DNA from: Dictyophora rubrovolvata
Lineage: Eukaryota; Basidiomycota; Agaricomycetes; Phallales; Phallaceae
Assembly: GCA_029959195.1 (NCBI GenBank)
Contig: CP114119.1
Location: 682,001-746,000, forward strand
Length of the DNA stretch: 64,000 nucleotides
Direction of reading: 5' to 3'
The position numbers were made by a program, and so were the translations under genes. The notes below the pieces were generated by a model. It did not search any database, had not been told where the DNA came from, and saw nothing but the letters and a program-made list of their open reading frames with translations. The number at the start of each line of letters is the position of its first letter. Position 1 is the first letter of the stretch. Below are positions 56,678 through 64,000 of the stretch, one piece after another.

Positions 56678-58169
56678 TTAGACATTCTTATCATTCGCAT
56701 TCGTCGTTACATCCACTTGAGCCGCCTTATTAGACTTGGGGATCCAATTCTCCCTGAAAGAAAATAAAATATCAAGATCAAAACCGGAATGCTGCAGCAG
56801 ACGAAAAATTTATAGCCCACTCGTAATCTCGCAGAATCCTGGTTTCTCCTCTGACAACTCCCAATAAAAATATTGCAGCCATCATGATCGGGAATTCTAC
56901 GAGAGCCGTGTAAAAACAAGCATCGTACGGACTCTTGGCTGGGAAGCCGGTTCTAAGACATAAACCAATTGTTACAATTCGTATGAAGCTCCACGTTATG
57001 ATGGCGACAGTAAAGTAAGGCTTAGGGAACCGAATAGCGAATAGATCGCATCCGATTTTAATCACCACCCCTTTATGAGGTTCATTAGACTCGTCGGGCC
57101 TAGTTAAAGACAGCCCACCCCTGTCAAGATGATTTTTGAAGTCGAACCGAAGCATACGAGCAATCAGGCCACCTGCACCAAACGAGGCCAATGCGGCTGG
57201 TATAAAGGCTACGTATATGCCTTGGAACGTAAGTCTCGGCCATATATATTCTCCACCTTGAGACTGGTTCTCGGTGGAAAGTCGAATGAAATTATACCAG
57301 TTGATCAAAGTCGAGAGCTGGAAAGAGGACGGTTAGCTAATATTCGAGATAGTTCGATGAGGAGAGGGTTCCGAACTGCTTGAAAGGCCCAGTATCCACA
57401 CACTAGTTTCCATCGTCCCACTTTCTCCATCACTTGCCCCTTAGATATGAAGTAAACCAGCGACAGTGTAACGACCCAAACAGAGAGCTCAGTGTCTGAT
57501 CCATACAGGCCCAGCGGCATTATTATAGCCAAATAACCGACGCTTGCAGCGAAAAATACAACAACCGAGAAACTCTTAAGTAGGTTACCTCTCGTCACGA
57601 ATCTTGGATGTTTGTGGGTTTAATACTGGCACGGTGCGCATGGGTGGGTTGCGGTAGTGACTCACGTGGTACTTAATGAAACAGCCATCTAGTAGACAGT
57701 GAAAAGGGTATGAGCTGTCGGTTAGATTTGACTTACATTTCCTACAACGAAAGTCAAGCTGACATAGAACAAGGACCCTATGTGGTTGAGCAGAATTTGA
57801 TCGAATTGGGTTGCACTTCTTAGAAGACAAATAAGTTGTAGACAGGCTAATACTGTGTTAATGAGGAGCCCTATGATCAAACGCCATATATCAGCGCGGG
57901 CCATAGGTTCAGCAGTTTTCGAATTGTCTTTCAAGATTTGAGGCTCTGCAGAGGAGGCCGAAGGAGTGAGACAGGTATTGATATAAGCCTTGATTCAAAG
58001 GGGTTAGTATATCCAGCCAGTGAAGTTTCCAAGAATTAAAACTAACACATAGGGCGTTGTAACTAGCGATAATAAACCCCAGCAAGTAGACTATCAGAAG
58101 GAAAAACAAAGACTTGACGAACGGTTCCATGGACGGGTGCCATAAAACATAGTTTGTAGAGGAAAACAT
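56678..58169 (-). CDS. multipass membrane protein, array copy D (SPP-like fold)
   Basis: The ATG at 58169 starts MFSSTNYVLWHPSMEPFVKS and a first helix (FFLLIVYLLGFIIASYNALC). Exon 2 continues AYINTCLTPSASSAEPQILK and two helices (RLIIGLLINTVLACLQLICL; GSLFYVSLTFVVGN). Then come YHVSHYRNPPMRTVPVLNPQ, a helix (SFSVVVFFAASVGYLAIIM) and LSVWVVTLSLVYFISKG. The last large exon reads FIPAALASFGAGGLIARML, RFDFKNHLDRGG, FPKPYFTVAIITWSFIRIVT, YTALVEFPIMMAAIFLLGVV and RGETRILRDYE. A spliced tail ENWIPKSNKAAQVDVTTN ends at 56678. About eight or nine helices. The layout of the end parallels signal peptide peptidase, with Ala where the GxGD aspartate should be. One join near 57590 is unsure. Confidence 0.6.
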
Positions 58170-58289
58170 GCCCGGTCGATGACTAGGGAAATGATCAACT
58201 CAGGAATATGTTGCCTCTTTATATGAACGAGGTATTGATACGTTGTGAATCAGCGCTCAGTAGAGAATCAGAGATATTACGTATAAATT

Positions 58290-58450
58290 TAAATACCACG
58301 ACCGCGTTGTCAGCCAATCCGGAGATCAAGCTAACGGCCGAATGTGAAAAAAAATGAGGATATGAGCGGGCGACCGGCGTGCATGCTCGAGTCGAGAGCT
58401 CAGCCGAATTTTAAATTCGAACCCAATCTCGCACTATGACACTGGTAAGG
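58290..58450. repeat. conserved non-coding block of the array, copy C
   Basis: Shares ordered blocks with 60360-60520 and 62920-63070: TTGTCAGCCAATCC, AGCTAACG-CCGAAT, GAGGATATG-GCGG, CGAGTCGAGAGCTCAG and TTCGAACCC. This shows the duplicated unit includes spacer DNA, about 2.2-2.5 kb per unit. Confidence 0.65.
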
Positions 58451-58590
58451 CAATTGAAAATATCGGCATGTGCATGCACAGCTTGTGCAGAGAATTTGGA
58501 AGTCCATAAGATGAGCGCTTGAAGCGGTAATTACATATATCCCTGTCTACAATACGATGTCACCAGATTATAAGGATATTGCACCTTCGG

Positions 58591-60019
58591 TTAGGGACAG
58601 CTTCCAGCCCTCACTGTCAGAACGATCAGTACAGCATATCTAAGTAAAAGATCTGAAAAAAGGACACACTCGTAATTCCATAGTGCTTTAGCTTCCTTCC
58701 TGAAAGCCGCAAATAATGATAATACAATTACAATAACCGGGAACTCGAGTAATAGCGCCATGGCACACACTGCACACGAATTTGATGTTGGAGATCCAAT
58801 TCCGAGGTATAAGACGATGATTGCGATTCGAAAGATACTCCATGTAACAAGAGCGACTATAAAATATGGTTTGAGGAATGCACGAGGAGCCCATTGAGGT
58901 ATAAGGATTCCTTCTACTAAATCTTCTTTTTTGTAGAAGATACTGTTGACAGTAGGCGCTGGTACAGTGGCCAAAATTATTTCTTGACTGCTGTTAGGGT
59001 CGTTGAGATGCTTTTGGTAATCGAAGCGAAGCATTCGAGCAATCAATCCACCCGAGAAGGCGGAACACAGTGCAGCCGGTACAACTAAAGATGTCTGCAG
59101 CGTAGTATTATTGACCTGCTTTTGGTGAATCAACCGTTGCAAGAGAATGAGCGCCACGATTGCAGTGACCTGTGAATGAGATATAGTTAATATATTGTTT
59201 TGTTAGGAAAAGACATTTACTTACTGAGATCAAAATATAGCGCTTGATCATTTTCAACAATGTCAATTTGCAGAAAGACGAACCAGAGACGAGATGAACT
59301 ATAGCCATTGTAACAATGCTGAATGATATTATGTTGTTTGTTAGCAATAAACCCAAAAGCACCAGAAGAGTTGCAAAAATAATGAGAAGGCTGATCCAGA
59401 TGTGTTCCTTGTTGGAGTGACACTCGTGTAAGCGCTTCAGGTATCCTGCAAATGAAAACGGTGAACTCCCCCTCCCAACACCCGTAAAACAATTTCATAC
59501 CTCCATCCGGCGTACGATGAACAACCACTTTGTTTAGGCCTAATATCCGGTTTGCAAACTGGGGGAGGGGTGAACAGGATGAACTTTGAAAAGGCCGCAT
59601 GACTTACTCTAGATGTAGTGTAGAATAAGCCACCGTATAATATACCTTGTACAAGAACAAGGGTGATTGTATATTTTGTTGAAGGACTTTTGACTATCGA
59701 GTTAAGTTCGAGAATGCATAGGACCACCAAAGCCACCATGGCAAGAATGATATGCCATTTCCTGCCACGGGACTCTCGAGATTCGCCAGAAGAAGCTTCA
59801 TCTAAGGTTGGAGCCGGTATTGCTTTCCTAAGAGCAATCCAAAGCTATATCGAAACGTTTAAACATAACGCGGGATTATACATAGTAAATACGTACACGT
59901 AGCTCACTAAAACTAGCAACTATGAATCCCAATAAATAGGGTACGAAGAAAACGGCCAAAATCCTCGCGACAGCGATGAAGCCTGGTGGTAGCTTATCGA
60001 TTATCGGTGTGTTTATCAT
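58591..60019 (-). CDS. multipass membrane protein, array copy C (SPP-like fold, lost tail exon)
   Basis: The ATG at 60019 starts MINTPIIDKLPPGFIAVARI with the helix VFFVPYLLGFIVASFSELR. Exon 2 encodes LWIALRKAIPAPTLDEASSG and two helices (MVALVVLCILELNSIV; LVLVQGILYGGLFYTT). Later exons give NRILGLNKVVVHRTPDG, GYLKRLHECHSNKEHIW with two helices, and FSIVTMAIVHLVSGSSF. The last exon reads AALCSAFSGGLIARMLRFD, WAPRAFLKPYFIVALVTW, ALLLEFPVIVIVLSLFAAF and RKEAKALWNYE. The usual GA|GTGTGT donor follows, but the tail exon found after copies A and B is absent before copy D begins. The protein therefore probably reads through to a stop at 58591. Closely related to copies A and B. Confidence 0.6.
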
Positions 60020-60239
60020 GGTTGGTAACTTGAGAAATGAGTTTGAAACACTAATCACTGTAGACAGCTCAACTTATACACCATCATCCAGGCTGCGTGC
60101 GTTGCCAGACGAAGCTTGACGCTGGTGCCTAAGCCGATCGCCCATTTAAGAAAAATGCGAGAATCACCATGAAGGCAATACATGAATAAAGGAAAAGAAT
60201 GATCAAAAAGTCTATCTGGGGAGGGTTTAAAGCGCAGAG

Positions 60240-60440
60240 GAAATCGGCTGCTACTGAGGTTTAGACTCGGCGGCCGCTTGATTATCCCATAAGTCCATTT
60301 TTAAGAAGCGGGCGGGGACTTGAACAACTCAACATCTCTTGCAAAGTCGAACTTCCGCTATGGAGGAAGACGTTGCTTGCGTGCGTGCGCATGTGAAGGG
60401 AGTATATTTGCGCTGCGACGAAGTAGGGCTAGGAGTGACT
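60240..60440 (-). pseudogene. degenerate tail exon of array copy B
   Basis: The DNA lines up with the tail exon of copy A (62580-62800): shared GGCGGCCGCTTGATTATCCC, TTTTTAAGAAGCGGGC and GAGGAAGAC blocks. A ~16-nt deletion after the GGGCGGGGACTT block and point changes break the copy A reading frame. Confidence 0.5.
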
Positions 60441-60520
60441 ATAGAAGTGAGGATATGGGCGGCATAGCACCGTGCGCGCTCGAGTCGAGAGCTCAGTTGA
60501 ATTTCGAATTCGAACCTTGT
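60360..60520. repeat. conserved non-coding block of the array, copy B
   Basis: Contains GAGGATATGGGCGGCATAGC and CGAGTCGAGAGCTCAGTTGA, as in the other units. It lacks the TTGTCAGCCAATCC part. Confidence 0.6.
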
Positions 60521-60791
60521 CTTGCCCTATGGCACTGGCGGATAGATAGATGCTGTAACAGGGGTTGTTAAGGCCGCTGAAAATGTTGGAGATATCGGCA
60601 GTGCGTACAGGCACGAATAGTCTGTGTTCTTCGAAATATGGAGGTCCGCAGGACAAGTGCTTGAAGCAGTAATTACATGTGCCCCTGCAGAACTACAATA
60701 CAATGTCACCAGATTTCAACGACATTCAAGCACCTTTGGCTAGGGACAACTTCCACTGGCCCTCACTGTCAGAACAGTCAATATAGCATAT

Positions 60792-62180
60792 CTAAATAAA
60801 AGATCTGAAAAAAAAATGGACGCACTCATATTTCCATAGTGCTTTAGTCTCCCTCCTGAAAGCCGCAAATAACGATATTACAGTTACAATAAGCGGGAAC
60901 TCGAGTAATAGCGCCATATACGGATTTGATATCGGAGATCCAAATCCGACGTTTAAGACGATGATTGTGATTTGAAAGATACTCCATGTAACAAGAGCGA
61001 CTGTAAAATAAGGTTTAAGGAATGCACGAGGAGCCCATTGAGGTATCAGGATTCCTTCTGCTAAATCTTTTTTCTTGTAAAAGATACTGTTGACAGTCGG
61101 CGCTGGTACAGTGACCAAAACAATTTCTTGACTGCCGTTAGGGTCATTGAAATGTCTTTGGTAATCAAAGCGAAGCATTCGAGCAATCAATCCACCCGAG
61201 AAGGCGGAACGCAGCGCGGTTGGTACAAAAATAATGTAGAGCGAAATCAAATGCGGCTGGTTTTGGTAAATCAGCCATTGCAAGAGAATGAGGATTGTGA
61301 CCTGTAAACGAGATATAGTCAACATATTGTCTTGTTAGGAAAAGACATTTACTGACCAAGAACAGAATATAGCGCTTGATCATTTTCGACAATGTCAATT
61401 TGCCAAAAGACGAACCAGAGACGAGGTGAGCCATAGCCATCGTAACAATGTTGACTGATATAGTGTTGTCTATCACCGATAAGCCTAAAACCACCAGAGA
61501 AGATGCAAGAATAATGAGTAGCACGATTCCGGTTTGTTCCTTGTTGGAACGACGCTCGTGTGAGCGCTTCAGGTATCCTGCAAATGAAAACGGTGAACTA
61601 CTCCTCTCAATAGTAAATACTTGAAGAACAATTTCATACCTCCATCCGGCGTACGATGAACGACCACTTTTTTTACGCCTAATATCTGGTTTGCAAACTA
61701 AGAGAGAAGGATGAACAGGGTGAACTTTGAAAAGGCCACATGACGCACTCTAGATGTAATGTAGAATAAACCACCATAGAATAAACTACCGTATAATATA
61801 CCTTGTAGAAGAGTAAGGGTGATGGTCTTAAGAAGATCTTTTGCTGAAGGACTCTTGATTATCAAGTTTAATTCGAGAATGCATAGGACTACTAAAGCCA
61901 CCATGGCAAGAGTAGTATGCCATTTCCTGCCACGAGACTCGCCAGGAGAAGCTTCATGTACGGTTGGAGCCGGTGTTGCTTTCCTAAGAGCAATCCAAAG
62001 CTATTATCGAAAGGTTTGAGCATAGCGCCGGATTATGCATAGTAAATATGTACGTACCCGTAGCTCACTAAAACTAGCAGCTACGAATCCCAATAAATAG
62101 GGTATGGAGAAAACGGTTAAATTCTTCGCAACCTCAATGAAGTATGGTGCTAGTTTATCGATTATTGGTGTGTTTATCAT
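60792..62180 (-). CDS. multipass membrane protein, array copy B (SPP-like fold)
   Basis: The ATG at 62180 starts MINTPIIDKLAPYFIEVAKN with the helix VFSIPYLLGFVAASFSELR. Exon 2: LWIALRKATPAPTVHEASPG, then helices MVALVVLCILELNLII and LTLLQGILYGSLFYGG. Exon 3: FANQILGVKKVVVHRTPDG. Exon 4: GYLKRSHERRSNKEQTG and two helices, ending SGSSFGKLTLSKMIKRYI. Last large exon: ILILLQWLIYQNQPHLISLY, TALRSAFSGGLIARMLRFD, WAPRAFLKPYFTVALVTWS, YMALLLEFPLIVTVISLFAA and RRETKALWKYE. The GA|GTGCGT donor leads to a tail-exon relic at about 60240-60440 that has a ~16-nt deletion relative to copy A, so the tail is frame-altered. The position of the SPP GxGD Asp is Arg here. Confidence 0.62.
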
Positions 62181-62285
62181 GGTTGGGGGCTTGAGAAATA
62201 ATCACCGTAGACGGCTCGTCTTATATGCCATCATCCAGGCAACCAGGCTGCATGCGACGAAGCTTGACGCGTAACGCTGGTGCCT

Positions 62286-62385
62286 TGTGCATAGTCGTTT
62301 GCAAAATAGTTTTCCGAGTTGAGTTGTCCTCGGCTACGCCTCTACTGAGCGAGGCTAGCCGAGGGAAGCTATTTTGCAAATGAGG
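62286..62385. mobile_element. ~100-bp MITE-like hairpin insertion with 12-bp perfect terminal inverted repeats
   Basis: TTTGCAAAATAG at 62298-62309 is the exact inverse of CTATTTTGCAAA at 62369-62380. Nested inside are CCTCGGCTA (62328-62336) / TAGCCGAGG (62356-62364) and GCCTC/GAGGC. The whole can fold into a hairpin of about 26 bp. The homologous spacer before copy C (around 60130-60145) reads straight from CGCTGGTGCCT to CGATCGCCC without it, which marks an empty site. Confidence 0.6.
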
Positions 62386-62610
62386 CGATCGCCCAGTTAG
62401 AAGTTGTCTGCCAAGGCGAGCCGTGTAAGTCACTAAGATCCTCTATGAAAAACAAATGAAAAAAAAATAATGATACACGGACATGAGAACTAGAACAACA
62501 ACGAATTGTCTCAACAGTAGAACAAGTATAGGCAAAACGAAAAGAGAGTTTGAAAAGAATGATCAAAAAGTCTGTCTGGTGAGGGTATAAAGCGCAGATG
62601 GAAGTTGCCA

Positions 62611-64000
62611 CTACTGAGGCTTAGATACAGCGGCCGCTTGATTATCCCACGAGTTCATTTTTAAGAAGCGGGCAAGGACTTCTTCAGATCCCTTTTTAAA
62701 CAATCCAACATCTCTCACAGGATCGAACTTTTGCTCGGGAGGAAGACACTGCTTCTTGTGCGCAGGCGCATGCATAAAGAGAGAGGAAGTAGAAGTAGGA
62801 GTGACTGTAGGCTCCTCATTTTTAGGTGCAACACTCAACGTCGCCGTCTGAGGTAAACTCCCACTCACCGTGGCAGATGAAATGCAGGAGAATCAGGAGG
62901 ACTACCGGTTCCAGGTTTGTTCACATGACTGCGTTGTCAGCCAATCCAGAGACCGAGCTAACGACCGAATCTGATAAAAGTGAGGATATGGGCGGCATTG
63001 CACGCCTGAGTCGAGAGCTCAGTTGGATTCAAACTCGAACCCAGTCTTGCACTTGGCGCTGGTGGATGGATAGATACTCTAAAAGGGGCTGTTAAGGCCG
63101 CTGAAAATGTTGGCTGAGATATCGGCATGTGCGTGCAGAATAGTGCATACGGGCACGGATAGTCGGTTCTTCGAAATTTGGAGGCTCATAGGACGTTTTG
63201 CTTGAAGCAATAATTACATGTATCCCTGCAGAACTACAATACGATGTCACCAGATTATAACGATATTGCACCTTCAGTTAGAGACAACTTCCAGCCCTCA
63301 CTGTCAGAACAGTCAATACAGCATATCTAAGTAAAAGATCTGAAAAAAACGGACGCACTCATAATTCCACAGTGCTTTAGCCTCCTTCTTGAAAGCCGCA
63401 AATAATGATAATACAATTACGATAACCGGGAACTCGAGTAATAGTGCCATGGCAAACGCTGCATACGGATTTAATACCGGAGGTCCAATTCCGAGGTTTA
63501 AGACGATGATTGTGATTTGAAAGATACTCCATGTAACAAGGGCGACTATAAAATAAGGTTTAAGGAATGCACGAGGAGCCCATTGAGGTATCAGGATTCC
63601 TTCTACTAAATCTTCGTTCTTGTAAAAGATATTGTTGGCAGCAGTAGACACCGGTGCAATGGCCAAAATTATTTCTTGACTGCCGTTGGGGTCGTTGAGA
63701 TGCCTTTGGTAATCAAAGCGAAGCATTCGAGCAATCAATCCACCTGAGAAGGCGGAACACAGCGCAGTTGGTACAAAACGAACGTGGAGCCAGACCGAAG
63801 ATGTCTCCGGCGCATTATTATTGACCTGCTTTTGGTAAATCAACCGTTGCAAGAGAGTAAGGGTTACGATTGCGATCTGAAAACGAGATACAGTCAATAT
63901 ATTGCCTTGTTAGGGAAAGACATTTACTAACTAAGATCAAAATATAGCGTTTAACCATTCTCAGCAATGTCAATTTGCCGAAAGATGAGCTAGAGACGGA
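62611..64000 (-). CDS. multipass membrane protein, array copy A (SPP-like fold, 5' end outside window)
   Basis: Minus-strand exons enter from the right edge (SSFGKLTLLRMVKRYI near 63910-64000). The large exon follows: AIVTLTLLQRLIYQKQVNN, PTALCSAFSGGLIARMLRFD, YQRHLNDPNGSQEIILA, WAPRAFLKPYFIVALVTW, AMALLLEFPVIVIVLSLFAA and KKEAKALWNYE. A downstream exon (about 62850-62611) encodes a hydrophilic tail: TATLSVAPKNEEPTVTPTST, HAPAHKKQCLPPEQKFDPVR, DVGLFKKGSEEVLARFLK and NSWDNQAAAVSKPQ. The ~450-nt intron between them can be spliced in phase 0, but the junction is inferred. It is the most complete representative of the A-C subgroup at the C-terminus. Confidence 0.6.
62920..63070. repeat. conserved non-coding block of the array, copy A
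   Basis: Contains GCGTTGTCAGCCAATCC, GAGGATATGGGCGGCAT and GAGTCGAGAGCTCAGTTGG in the same order as the unit C block, inside the long intron of copy A. Confidence 0.6.

Noticed and set aside
60320-60571. plus-strand open frames repeated at 60320-60571 and 62826-63095
   Set aside because: They resemble each other only because they lie in duplicated spacer/intron DNA of the minus-strand array. Frames and starts differ.

Overview
The window looks like a chromosomal piece of an Agaricomycete (mushroom-forming basidiomycete) genome. Almost every gene is cut by many introns of about 45-75 nt with GT/AG ends, genes sit on both strands with short spacers, and the families are typical of that group: HNH nucleases, UstYa/DUF3328 proteins, a But2-domain protein, a ManC-type mannose-1-phosphate guanylyltransferase and an UNC93-like transporter. 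I built most gene models by hand from splice signals and frame continuity. Where I give exact exon ends, they keep the reading frame.

Layout. 1-1000: tail of an unknown acidic protein and a decayed CK1-like kinase fragment. 1.1-8.9 kb: GNAT acetyltransferase (-), an unrecognised multi-exon gene (-), guanine deaminase (+) and an O-fucosyltransferase-like Golgi protein (-). 11.7-17.3 kb: a PSP1-domain protein (+) and TRAPP subunit Trs33 (-). 17.6-26.5 kb: the most interesting accessory block. It holds a cytochrome P450 with one frameshift, a hidden five-exon gene for a 99-residue secreted repeat peptide, a But2-domain membrane protein and two UstYa-like oxidases. The layout resembles a fungal ribosomal-peptide (dikaritin-like) locus, although the repeats have no aromatic residue. 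26.9-32.1 kb: MYND/Mss51-like protein, ManC-type guanylyltransferase with a coiled-coil extension, and APC11. 32.2-36.1 kb: decayed HNH nuclease, a broken duplicate of its 3' end, and poorly understood ORFs. 36.1-42.5 kb: gene-poor. 42.5-54.1 kb: conserved housekeeping genes: OST5, YOP1/REEP, an UNC93-like transporter with an unusual tail, DBF2/Sid2 kinase, and SPC25. The last two are divergently transcribed from a 193-bp promoter that carries CACGTG and ACGCGT elements.

54.2-64 kb: a tandem array of five paralogous multipass membrane proteins, all on the minus strand. The fifth runs off the window. I do not recognise them as a named family. Their C-terminal third follows the layout of signal peptide peptidase (intramembrane aspartyl protease, A22), but the catalytic aspartates appear to be missing, so I propose they are rapidly duplicating pseudoproteases. 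A ~100-bp MITE-like hairpin sits in one spacer, and the matching spacer of the neighbouring copy shows the empty site.
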